A stretch of DNA of 64,000 bases from positions 23,465,580 to 23,529,579 of the forward strand of contig CM028902.1 of NCBI GenBank assembly GCA_016801885.1, given 5' to 3'. The stretch's first letter is position 1. The number at the start of each line of letters is the position of its first letter. Under the pieces are notes generated by a model. The model was given only the letters and a program-made list of their open reading frames with translations. It did no database searches and was not told the DNA's origin. This stretch comes from Toxotes chatareus. Taxonomy: Eukaryota; Chordata; Actinopteri; Toxotidae. Below, piece by piece: positions 51,801 to 63,600 of the stretch. The position numbers and the translations under genes were made by a program.

Positions 51801-52490
51801 GGCATACTATACTATGACGTTTTTAGGAAATTTTGAGGTCGAAAAATTTTTGACTTTTTGGCGAAAAAAACGGCATACTATACTATGATGACGTTTTTTA
51901 TGACATTTTGAGGTCGAAAAAATTTTGACTTTTTATTTAAAAAACGCCTTACTATACTACTTATCGCTTTTTTATGACATTTTGAGGTCGAAAAAATTTT
52001 GACTTTTTTTGCACGAAAAAAACGGCATAATATACTATGACGTTTTTTATGACATTTTGAGGTCGAAAAAAATATTGATGTTTTTGGCCGAAAAAAACGC
52101 CTTACTATACTATGACGTTTTTTATGACATTTTGAGGCCAAAAATTTTTTTTACTTTTTTTGGCCGATTTTGACGCCTTACTATACTATCACGTTTTTTG
52201 GGACATTTTGAGGCCAAAAAAATTTTTGACTTTTTTTGGCCGATTTTGACGCCTTACTATACTATGACGTTTTTTGTGAAATTTTGATGCCTTATTATAC
52301 TATGACGTTTTTTATGACATTTTGAGGTCAAAATTTTTTGACTTTTTTTGGCCGATTTTGACACCTTACCACACTATGATGTTTTTTATGACATTTTGAG
52401 GCCAAAAAAAATTTTGACTTTTTTTGGCCGATTTTGACGCCTTACTATACTATGACGTTTTTTATGACATTTTGAGGTCAAAAAAATTTG
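39884..52490. repeat. 12.6-kb AT-rich tandem satellite, about 76-bp unit
   Basis: Roughly 165 tandem copies. Each unit carries TTACTATACTATGACG, then TATGACATTTTGAGGTC, an A-run/T-run pair closing as TTTGACTTTTTT, and GGCCGA followed by either TTTTGACGCC or a run of A and CGCC. Outer units (39.9-40.7 and 52.1-52.5 kb) keep GTCAAAAA and GGCCGATTTTGACGCC. Central units mostly have GTCGAAAAA and GGC(C)GAAAAAACGCC or CGGCATAC, with much homopolymer length noise. Short palindromes recur: ACTATAGT in many units, and GTCAAAAA...TTTTTGAC. Minus-strand frames of up to 87 codons are simply 75-bp units read in frame (a 25-residue basic repeat) and do not look coding. No transposase or RNA gene is inside. 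Function unknown. Confidence 0.95.
45800..48700. repeat. higher-order repeat block inside the satellite
   Basis: Rare unit variants recur in the same order. GATATTT(TT)ATAGGTCG is at about 45811, 47141 and 47751. TTTTGGCTTTTT follows at about 45911, 47239 and 47861. GGTTGAAAAAA with a CCCGAAAAA spacer is at about 46046, 47379 and 48045. CATACAATACTATGAGGC is at about 46886 and 47499. Offsets of about 610-665 and 1330 bp indicate duplication of blocks of about eight units or more. Confidence 0.65.
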
Positions 52491-53345
52491 TTGTCAAAAT
52501 AAAACGTCTCAACTTGAAAATAACTTCCGTAATCTGAACAGACGCAACTGATGAAGTGCAATAGCACCTTCAACCACATTCACTGACGTTTATCAGCAGT
52601 TGAACTGCAATGGATCGCGCTGTTTCACCAATTTAATGAACTAACGGTCATTAAACCTTTTAATTAAAATTACACTGAAACACTTAATGGCCAAAAGTAT
52701 GTGGATATTTGGCGTTGTCCAGGAGTGTATTTTGCCACTGTGAAACACCTGGTGGGACAAAGGCAAAGTGGTGTTAGCTGAAAACTAATTTCTGTCATTT
52801 CTTCATCTGTGTTTAATTGAAAAACAAGACTGGGATTCAAAGTTATATAATAATAAAAAAGAATAAAGACATTTACAGACAGTCATTTCTTTGATTCTGA
52901 ACAGTTCTTCCTGTTGCCTGCAGGTTTGCTGGGGTCAGATGTCTCCAAGGTCCTCAACCATAGCTCCAGGGAGCTAAACTCACACTAAAATTTAAGATGG
53001 TGCAGCTAAAATGCCCATGGTCAGGTCACAAAACCGACTCCCCGAAACCAATGGGTGACATCACGGGTGCTACGTCCATGTCTTTTACAGTCTATGCTGC
53101 AACATTAGAGTCAAGTTTCAGTTGTAACGACAGTCACCTCATGCCCTGTCAGCGTTAACTGTAGCACTATATACTGCGGCATGGACTGGTGTGTCCCTCA
53201 GGTTGAGGGACACACCGGTGTGACCCCACTGCTGTGTCCTCAGATGGTTCAAGCTGCACCTGTGGTTGCTGCCACCAGAGGTCGCTGCCTCTGAGCTTCA
53301 CTGCACATTGAAGATTAAGCTCAAAACAGTTAAAATATCCAGCAG
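52491..53345. other. intergenic with repeat fragments
   Basis: TGGCCAAAAGTATGTGGATA (52689-52708) resembles the end of a fish DNA transposon. From about 52990 to 53097, ACTCCCCGAAACCAATGG, GTGACATCACGG and CTTTTACAGTCTATG form a dispersed repeat common in teleosts. No gene was seen. Confidence 0.5.
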
Positions 53346-53642
53346 CTTCAGAAAGTACTCAGAGCCCTTTCTGCACACTTTATTGTGTTGTTGTTTTCAG
53401 TCTCTGGGTTACCTCCCAGACCAAGACCCCTGTTGCCCAGTTACTCAGTTTGGCTCTACAGTCAGCTCTAGGAAGAGTCCTGGTTCCAAACTTCATCAGT
53501 TTCACAACTGAGGCCCCTGTTCTCCTGGGAACACAGTGTAGATTGATGGGAAACAAATGGCAGTTCTATCCATTTATAATTAAATCTACAACACAATAAA
53601 GTAAAAAGTGAAGAGGTCTGGATACTGTCTGAAGACACTGTA
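53346..53642 (-). mobile_element. gutted Tc1/mariner element
   Basis: Diverged inverted ends face each other: CTTCAGAAAGTACTCAGAGC on the left, and on the right the complement of a stretch ending TGGATACTGTCTGAAG. Between them the minus strand encodes GTRTLPRADCRAKLSNWATG, matching the segment after the helix-turn-helix region of fish Tc1 transposases (pattern GT-KTLPRAGRPAKLSNRGRR). Both the DNA-binding N-terminus and the DDE catalytic core are gone, leaving about 300 bp. Confidence 0.75.
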
Positions 53643-54449
53643 CATACTGATTTTTCTGGTCTGATGAAGGCAACATTATCGTTAAGTGTCGACTTCTGTA
53701 AAAACATTTTAAAAGGTGTCACATCTGCCTCACTCTATTTTTGACCCCAGAAAGAGGCCTATTGATTATCTGACAAGTTGAAAAGGTCAGATGCATATGG
53801 ATATCTTGCATCTGACCACAGAAGCAGCTTGCTGTTTTCAAAGCAAGTCACAAGAAAAAAAAGAATAAAAAACAGAAAACTTTTTTTTTTTTGAAGTTCT
53901 TAAAAATGTCACTTGAACTGGACGATCCAACACATCAGCAGACACTTCAACGTGCAGCCTGGCAGGTAATGACAGAGTCCAACACTGGGGTGAATGTGCT
54001 CCTTGGGATTTGTCTTTAAAACACAGCAGCAGAACTGAACTGCAGAACAACTTCCTGTTTAGTTGTGCTGAACTGATCCAGCTAATGAGAAGCTAAGTGA
54101 CACAGAGACAGCCCCCAACGCTGCTGTAAAATATAAATGAAAAAAAAAAAAACACCAAACATAAATGAGATGAAACTGTTTTAGGTTTCCAAATAAATAA
54201 AATTATCATACTGAAAGAGGGATTGTTAAAAAAAAAAACAAGACTTTATTGCCATTTTCCACTATGGATTATACAAGGAAAGCTGGAGAGCAACAATGTA
54301 AGACTGGTACTGACATTTGAATTAAATACAAAAACAAAGGTATTTGTGTTTTTTTTTACTCAACATTCGTCTACGGAACAGATGACTGACGGGGTCATCC
54401 TCATCATCATCGTTGTCTTCATCAGAATAACAATGACTTAATTAAACAG
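53643..54449. other. intergenic, no gene seen
   Basis: Short A/T homopolymers and no supported coding sequence. It separates the Tc1 relic from the 3' end of ckap5. Confidence 0.55.
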
Positions 54450-56294
54450 CAGTTTTATTAATGCAAACTTTATTTACACCAGAAGATTAAAACAAACACT
54501 GCCTTCATGCCATGCTCTTTAAGCCTACAGACACAGAGTGAACTTCCTTCAGCTGGATAAAGAGCCGTACATATATAACATGTTTGGTTGATGCGCTTTA
54601 CAGTGACGGCCATGTTGGCTCTACAGTCCAGTTGCATGACTGCTGTTAAATAACTGAGGGTGGAGGGGGAGGAGGGATGTTAATGGAGGACATTACATAC
54701 AGTATTTACAAGCAAATGTCAACCCACATCACAGTCCAACACGCAAAATAAACTAAACACAGCTGTACACAGCTCTGCTTGGTCTGGACTTCCTGAATGA
54801 AGCTGCTCAGCTCACCATGAGAAGGGACTGATCCTCAGCTGATCGTATCCAGTTTGTCTGGGAGGAAAAAAAAAACTTTTCCTCTTAAGGAAGGAGAACT
54901 AAAACCCACTGACTGCAGACAATCACGTACTAGAAGGCCACAACATTTCTCAGAACTAAACTGGACAGGTTTCCCACATGACCCTGACCAAACCAGGGAC
55001 TTTCCCTCAGTGGCTTTAAGAGCCTTGTCAGTTTGACTCCCCCCATCAGAGGCAGAAGAACGACAGAGGGTTTGATGACACTCTGTCAGTACCATTCAAC
55101 TAACTTTGTGGCCCCTGTCGACACAGCAAAAATGTGAAATGGACAGAAATGGACACTTTTTTTTTATTTTAAGTAAGTGCTGGGGCTTCAAGCCCTGTTT
55201 GGATTATGTGCTATTTTGAAAGAGACATCAGTCTTTTTTGACTTGTCCTCAAACAACATAGGAATTCTGAAATTATTCCAAATCACTAGATGCGCAAAGA
55301 GGACTTCAGCTGAAATCACTGGGAATTACAAACTAATACCATGACAGTGTACGAGTGTTCAGTGTTCAGCCACAAGAGGGCAGTCAAACGCTGCATTTAC
55401 ACAGCTACAAATGACTTGAGCTCCTCGGAGCAGTGTTTCTCCATCCAAACACAGCAGCGGCAGCGATGTGGTACATCGTGGTAAAACAGGAGGAGACAAG
55501 TGATTCATTGACATTTGTCTTTTCCTGCCACCACATGAGAAACACTTCATAACGGTTAAGTGGTTAAAGACCTTTAAATATGTACAAACATATTGTCATG
55601 ATACTAAAACAGAGAGGATGAGGTTAAGTTCACTATTCTGTTATTATAAAGCAGTGAAAAGTGTACACAGGACAGAAGAGGCTCCTGGGACAGGACAGGA
55701 CAGGACAGGACAGGACAGGACAGGGGGAGGGTGCTTGGTGTGGATCAAACTGTACAGACTGAGAACTACAGCTCACTATGTGATCCTGTGCACACGACAT
55801 CCAAACTCACTCCTTCACTCTGGATTCAGCCTTTCGTCTCTTTTGTTCTGACGGTTGACTCTTCAAACAAAAACGACTCGACGTCTGAATAAAACATCTT
55901 CTAAGAAGTTTGAATAGTCACTAAAAACACTTGGTTTTCTGTTTGTGTAGAGGCTAAAAATCACAGTCACTTACAGCTGACTCAGCCTTAGTTCAATCTG
56001 AATGTACTCCGCTACAATCAGATTGGGGTGTGTTTGATTTCTGATAACATACAGGCACAGTGGGTGGAGTCAGGTTCAAATTCAAAAGTGTGTTTGTCTG
56101 TTGCTACTGGATTTATTGATACAGAGGGGTGGGCGTTAGTGTCCCAGTGCTTGCTTTCTCTTTTTTTTTGTTTTGTTTTTTTTAATTTCCATCTAACAGA
56201 ACAAGAACACAAACAGAGTGAGTTTAAAAGGATGTTGGATTTTCTACTACCAGCTGATTCCACAGGCTTTGCGGATGAGATGAAGCGGCGCTCC
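54450..56294 (-). other. probable ckap5 3' UTR
   Basis: Sequence after the ckap5 stop. On the minus strand AATAAA lies at 54474-54469, a plausible polyadenylation signal that gives a UTR of about 1.8 kb. A (GGACA)7 microsatellite sits inside at 55688-55724. UTR length is inferred; an earlier signal could be used. Confidence 0.45.
55688..55724. repeat. (GGACA)7 microsatellite
   Basis: Seven perfect pentamer units followed by GGGGGAGG. Confidence 0.9.
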
Positions 56295-57658
56295 TTACTG
56301 CCGGTTGCTCTTTATCCTCTCCAGACGTTTCTTCAGGTCGTCCAGATTGGCCGCCGGCGAGGCAGAGCGTGTGTGCGTCGGGGAGTGGGAGTGTGCGTTG
56401 TGTTCCTGCTGGTACATCTCTCGGGACTCTTTGAGCTGAGAGAGCTTACTGTGGAGCATGTCGGTGGAGGAGGCCACCGACGGCTTAGAGGACAGCAGGG
56501 AGGAGATGGGAGGTCGCTGCTGAGGCTCGTCCTCGCTTCCTCCAACACCCTGCTGCAGGCGGAAAGAGGAGGAAGATGAAGAGATGTGTCAACATCCATT
56601 ATGTACATTAATATGACCTGTGTTTCAGCAAAAAAGAGGAGACACTGGCTTTCACAGTTACCTAATGTTACCATTAACCCAGCAGATTTAGATGAGAGTG
56701 TGAGCGTGTCAGCAAACTAACCCTGGAGGTGTTTTCTAAGCCTTGTCTCTGTCTGAGGATCTTGAGTCTCTCGTAGTAAACAGCTGGTTTCAGCTCTTCG
56801 TTGTTGCTGCTCAGACTGGAGTCCACGCCGTGCTGAGGGATCACTGCAGACACACAAACACCAGCCAGAGTTACTACACACTCCTGACTTCATTCTCAGC
56901 AAAGCACGCGTTGAAAGCTTGCAGCCGTACCCGCAGAGGTCTGGATGCGAGCCTTGCCCTCTCTCTCAGACTCGATCATACGAAGGCCTCGCTCCACATA
57001 GCTCTGGAAGAACTGCGACGTGTTTTTGAGGAAGGGCTCCAGGTCTGCGTCCGAGTACTTCTGTTTGTACTCATACAGCTCGGTCAGACCCTGAGAGGAA
57101 GATTGACACATTTGTTTTCTGTCCATGAAGTTAGTAAAATTTAACACACATTTCTTTCAAGTATTCATCTGAAACAAATAATACACGTAAAGAATGCAGC
57201 TGAGCTCTGACCTCCTTAGTGTTCTCCTTGGAGCCGATCTTCTTGAAGATCTCAGACAGAATGTCGCTAACCTTTGCCTTTGACATTCGATCCTCCTGGG
57301 AGCAAAACATAAAGGACAAACTCATGTTACATTAAATAACAATAATAATAATAATAATACACTTCCAGTGTGTTTTTTGGAACGTGTTGCTCACCGTGCG
57401 CAGACCAGTCTTCTCATTGCCTCGGTCACTCTTGAGACCGGACAGGTTTCCAGAGTGTTTGACCACCCGCCTCAGATGGGCCTCCAACTCTGACTCATTA
57501 CGATTCTCTATCATCGACAGGTGGTCCAGGATCTGTTTATCAAGACGTTAATACAACAAATAGATCAAAACTCATAAAGTAAATCCAGCGAACATTAACT
57601 CTGATCCAAGATCTAAACCACTGGACCAAAGGATTTCACTAAATGCTGCTCAGAATGT

Positions 57659-57692
<34 letters not shown>

Positions 57693-60600
57693 CTTGGCCC
57701 CAGTGAGCTTGCAGAGTGTGTGTAACAGAGTCTTGAGGGTCCTGTGAGGGACGTCGCTCTTGAGCTGCTTGAGTTTCTCTTTGGGGAAAACCTTCATGAA
57801 GTTGTGGACGTCCAGTAAGATCCGATCCAGGTTGATGCTGTTGATGGTCTCTGGGAGGAAGCGGATCATCCTCCACAGACACTGAACACATACACCGACA
57901 CACACAGGACAGTCAGTATGAAGTGTAGAATAAGGAGCTGGAATGGACAGCAGGGTCAGTGTTAGTGTAATGTGGGATGTGTCCGGTCCTGTGCTGTGAT
58001 CCTCCTTACCTTCATGACCAGTTCAGAGAACATGGGGGGACCAGCTGTTGCGACTAAACTGTCCTGAAGCAAAACCAGCAGAGCACTGCGGAGAGGCAGG
58101 AGAGGAATGAGTCGCCGTAACAGGTTAAAAAACAGAGAAACACAAACAAACTGTGCTACAGAGTCATTTCATAGTTATCCTACTTTGATGCTCTGAATTT
58201 CTCTTTGTAAGATAAACACTTTTTAAGTTCACTAACTGGATTTAGAGCTTTCTCAGTCAAATTCTATCAAGTCCTTAAAGATGCTGAAAGGCTTTTTAAT
58301 GTGATACATCTGTGCAGGAACCCTAACCCTAAACATCGATCAAAAAAAAACATGACAAAGTAGAATTAAGGGAAAATATAATCTCCATAATAAGAGAACA
58401 AAACAGCCTTTTTTCTGTTCTCTGCAGAGATGTTTCACAGAACAGCTGCTGCACCACAGCACAACAACAATTTTGCTTACGTGATGAAATCTGAGACATA
58501 GAGATGTACAATGAGCTGAATTACAAACTGGGTGAAATGTTTCCTCATACAAACCTGATCATGTTGGTCTGGTCTGACTTCTCCAGGACTCTGATGACCA
58601 GCAGGTTGACAGATCTGATGAGCTGCTGTCCATCTTCTATGTCCTCCACTCTGCTATCCAGCATCAGCGTTATCAGGCCGTGCATCAGGTCCTTCAGCAC
58701 ACCCATAGACGCCTCTCTGGCCAGGGACTCCATGGAGAACAACTGACAGAAAGGGACAAGAGGAGGTTCAGAAAGAGTATGTGTCTCCTCATCCTCAGTG
58801 TCCACCTCATTAACCCAGTTACTAATACTGAGATATCACATTAGCAGCAGGCAGTGACTCACAGACAGCATGTTTCCTATGATGCAGCTGTACAGTTTGA
58901 TGATGTCCTTCTTGTCCAGCCTGTCGTCAGCCATGTGTGTGCTGTAGATGAGCCTCAGCTGCATGAAGGTAGCAATGAGGAACTGATCGATGTGTCCCGA
59001 CATGACCTCTGCTTTGTCCTCCTGCCGCAACACCTCGTCAATCTGCGGGGGACAGACCACACACACACACACACACTTTTAATCTCACTTTGAAGCAATT
59101 TTCAGGAGGCACCTGCTCGGCACAAAACAGCAGACACACTCTGTGTGTGTGTGTGTGTGTGTGTGATACCTGTGCCAGAGCCTGTATGCTGGTGTTAATG
59201 TCACCACTCGCCACCTGAGAGATGACGAAGTTGATGGTGGAGGCTGTGCTGTTGTGGAGGTCATCAAAGTGTGGAGAGACAGAGTGCATCCTTTGAACAC
59301 AAAAGCACAAGCAACATTAGCCACAAAAAAAAAACATTCATCTGTGTGTTTTTAATGCTTTACTTTACATCTTGAGTCTCGAGTTGTGTTTACTTGGGTT
59401 CGGGGATCATGATGGGCTCCAGCAGCTCATCCAGCTTGTGTTGGACGAGGTCTGGTAGCTCACACACTCTGCTCTGGTCCATCTCGATCATGTCCAGGTC
59501 TAACTGGAACTCCTTGGGGATGGAGGGGTGGGAGGACTCGCTGTGCTGGCTGTTCTGACGGGCTTGGCTGGATGGACGTAGAGGGGGGACAGATTGGAGG
59601 ACAGATGGTAGAGATGGGGGGGGAGTAGACAGGAGAGTACAGTTAGTCAAGTGCATTATCAATCAGTGCCTTTCAGCTCCAGTCCTGACAGATGCAAGTT
59701 TTTACTTGATATTTTGAGAATCTGTAACAGTGTGAGGATGTTTGCCACAGTTCTCAGTCTAATGTGAATTTATTCAGAACAAGGTCAATAAAGTTTTGAC
59801 TTCCAATCAGTGATTCTCACGCGGCAAAAAGAAACATCAATTACATTTTCAAAAAACATAATTTAGGCATTTGGCTTTAAAACCATCAATTTTCCAGCTT
59901 AAAACCGACTTAGTCAAACATTTAGATGAGTAGATGGGCTCAGTGGGGTGTGCCCTCTTGTAAATCCCTGCTTTGAATCTAATGAAGAGCTGTTTGGCAG
60001 AACCTAACATCAAAGCATTAACGCGTGTGAATAACCAGATCTTTTTCAAATTACAGACTGTCAGGACTGAAGCTGATCAGCACTGATCTACAACCAACAT
60101 TAAGCTTATTTATTGTATAAAAACACTGAAAATGTACCAAACAACTGGATTAAAAAACAAAACAAAACAAAAAAACTGTTGGCCACATTAATGATGAATA
60201 ACAATGATTAATGAATTAGTCCACTTATAAACATAACACAGACTTTGGCTTAATGAAAGCTTAAACCAACTGAACAACACAACCTGATGTAGTAAATCAG
60301 AGTCAATCACTCAGAACTGATGCTGCTTCGCCTGTCGTTATTTAACCACTGGCCACACAAATCTCGACTGAACATAATCTTTACGAGCTTTTTTTGTTTT
60401 TTGGAGGCACATGACACAACACAACAACTACTTACCACTAAATAAGCAGGCCAATTAAATGCAATGTACTGAAGAGTAAGGGCCGCACCAGCATCTAAGC
60501 AGACCAAGGTGAAATCAGCAGGTATGTTTACATGCTGTTTAATGTGCTTCAGCAGAGCAGCTAATTAGCATCCTAGCCTCCATATTGACATTAGCAGAAC

Positions 60601-63600
60601 ACTTTTCCCAAGCAAATGTTTGTTTTGTTCAGTAAGCTAAGGTGCAGCCCAGGACGCGTGTCCCTGTCTGTAAGCTAGATGAGGAGACGTCAGCAGTAAA
60701 GGGTTGTTGCTTAAAGTCTGTGGATGTGCTGTGTAGCATGCTGCCGTCTGGCTCAAGGTGACTCGCTGCTCTGCCTGTGATAGGAAGCTGAATTTTTGCT
60801 TTGTGATTGGCTTTATCTAATTAAGTTCTCCATCTGCACAGACAAATACCTACCAGTATTCTGTCCAATCAATGCAAAACTAGCAGACGCAATCATGAAA
60901 CCCGTTACTGATTCTTCTCAAAGGAGAACACAATACAACTTCAGTACGACTTTAAAAAGCAGAATGTTAGACCATAACAGCAATGGACCACAGACGATCT
61001 GCCACTCTGCACACCATGTCCAGCATTACAACGCTGCGACTCAGCACCCATAAAGTAGGTTCACAAGCTAACGTTGGAACAACAAGTCATGGCCAAAGAT
61101 GCTACAGCAAGACAAACACGGAGCCTTGTTTTCTGGTCCTGCAGAGACAGAGTCTCTGGTATGAAACGTTCATCCACATAAAGGCAGGAGATTCACAGTA
61201 ATGGTGAGGGTAGAAATAACAGACGGTGTTATAGTAAGATACCATGTATACTAACACATCACTACTGAGAACATATGTGCTAATACTAACATTCAAACAC
61301 ATAACCAGAGTTTTTATATTTGTCTACTGATACTAACACTAACACATAACGGCAAATGTTTAGATGAAGCAGAAAGTTATGTAACTTTGTTATGTTATGG
61401 ATGAGTCATGTCAGGAAGGAGGGATGATTTAGATTAAAGACATGTGAGTCTGTATTACATTTTTTTATTGTCTTGACTTGCCTCACTGTGGTGTGAGCAG
61501 GTGCACACTGACCCATCACAACTGCTGACTCATATAATATTTACTCATAGGACTGAGAAGCTCATTATCAATGTTTTGTATTGATGTCCTCTTTTTTGTG
61601 AGCACCCATTTTACACCATAGAACCAATCAAAATTATTGATAATTATAAAAAAAAATGTGGCCACCAGTAGGTGACAAGTTTCCTTTGTGTAACTGTCCA
61701 CAGCTCATTTTTCAAAAATAAAAAGTGTCTCCATATTTGTAGGATGCAGTACACACAACACTCACGACAAAGACAAAAGGGTAATGAGGGAAGAAGTGGT
61801 GACAGCAGGACAGTTAGTCATTAGTCTGGTGCTTTACCTACCATGTGACAGTGACGGATCCTTATTCCCTCCCATGTGAAGAAGCTCGACTACACTCAAA
61901 TGTCGCACCAAACTTTTCTGAGCATTATTCTAATGAATGATGAATAATAGATCGCATTCACAGGAGTTCTTACAATGATAACACAGAAAAGAAGAGAGGG
62001 AGGAGGAGGAGGAGGAAGAGGTACTCACATCCTATACGTGCGATACATTATTCTGCTCCGAAAGGACGGCAGGCAGAGCAGATAAAGGAGGAAATCACAC
62101 AGGGAGAAAGATGAAGGGTTAAGAGACAGACGGGCAGAGACGGGCGGAGACAGTCAGAGACGGTCAGCCGGCCCACCAGCCAGCCAAAGACACGCACACA
62201 TTGAGGTTGGTTTCACAGACAGTGGATTGGACTTTATAGCCAATTTTCCTTTAGAATGAAAGAAGTGTCTGTGAGAGCAACTCAACATGCAAGAGCTCAG
62301 TAAAACAGGGCAAGAAGAGAAGGATAGATTAGTCATGAGCAGTAAACCAGTCATTAAAAAGATTCATGGCACAAACCTAACTACAGTCAAGTCACAACGG
62401 TCCACAGCAGTCTGGTGTGGACCCGACAACTTAAAGAGGTGGTTGGTTGACAGAATGAATAACATGCTTATGAGAAACAGCTGGAAAAGTTTGGGTTTAG
62501 TATGATGAAGACATTTCATGCTCAGCTACAAGATGTTTTGCCTAAAACTGGAGCTAAAATTCATATCCTACATATTGCACATATCCCACAGCCCTGTCAG
62601 AGGTGACCTACTTCAGTTTGTTGGGGTCTTCCTGGGCAGGCTTGCGGAGGAAGGTGGCGTTGGGGTTAGCTGGGTGTTCCCTCTGAGACCTCTCTGTCGC
62701 ACTCTGCTTGGCGGGAGCTGCGGGAGTCTTCTTGGCTGAACGCTTGATCCTCTCTTCCAACATGCTCATGTCCTTCTCTGACAACTGGAAAGGACGGGAG
62801 AACGAGTGAGGCCAAACTGTACGGAGTAGGTTTTTTTTTTTTTAGGTTGAGTGAAGTATGACAATGGTCTGATTTCTGTCTTACATTTCCTATTAGTTTG
62901 TAAACTTGGTCCCCACAGACGTTATAAACAGCCACCACAGTGTTCAGGGCGGCATTGCGGACAGATGTGTCTCTGTCACCGATGTGAACAGCGATCTCCT
63001 TCAGTGACTTAGCTGGAGTCGGCTGGCATACATTCATCCCATAGCCCTCTATCAAACAACCCAACTCCTCCAGACATTCTGAGGACAGAGAGGAAGCCAC
63101 AGCAACACGTTAGAAAACTTCCCACAGTTCAAATCAAAGAGGCTTTGGACAGAAATAGGTGCAGTTTCAGCCGGTTAGCTTGCTGTATGGAGAGACATAC
63201 CGGCTCTCTGTTTGGAGTTCTTGGACTTAGTTCCATCCATGAGGAAAGGAAAGACCTTGGACGCTGGGTAAACCTTACACAGCATGGTCAGTATGGCCCG
63301 CACATCTTTACGAACCACGTCCTTTGACTCTCCAACCTGAAGAAGAGAGATGAAAAATTGAGCAAAAAAACAAAAAACAAACCAACAATGGCTCATTTCA
63401 TCATTCTGAGTGATGGCTGCTCACCTTGAGTATAAGGTAGGGGACGAAGGAGTTGGCCTCGTACTCAGTCAGGTGGTAATTCTCTCTGTTCAACATGGCA
63501 AACAACAGCTTTAAATATTCCAGCACTTTCATTAGCACTGTGGTGTTTGTGTCAAAGAACCGCAGGGTGAACCACTTCAGAATCAGGTCCAGACAGCTGA

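Noticed and set aside
51312..52141. Minus-strand frames in the satellite coding for a repeated basic motif (SKCHKKRHSIV...)
   Set aside because: They arise because some units are 75 bp and stay in frame. They last at most about three units, are broken elsewhere by homopolymer changes, and lack a start context or splice structure.
39884..52490. Resemblance to a CRISPR-like direct-repeat array
   Set aside because: The units are contiguous tandem copies without unique spacers, in a vertebrate genome.
56028..56579. 183-codon plus-strand frame, the longest in the window
   Set aside because: Antisense to the last ckap5 exon, whose minus-strand translation matches the CKAP5 C-terminus.
58318..58334. 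CCCTAACCCTAAAC, telomere-like sequence
   Set aside because: Barely two units inside a ckap5 intron; too short to mean anything.
59390..59662. Longer upstream extension of the ckap5 exon (90-codon frame beginning in the intron)
   Set aside because: The acceptor at 59568-59570 gives KLNQARQ, which matches CKAP5; the extension is low-complexity intronic CCC/TCT sequence.
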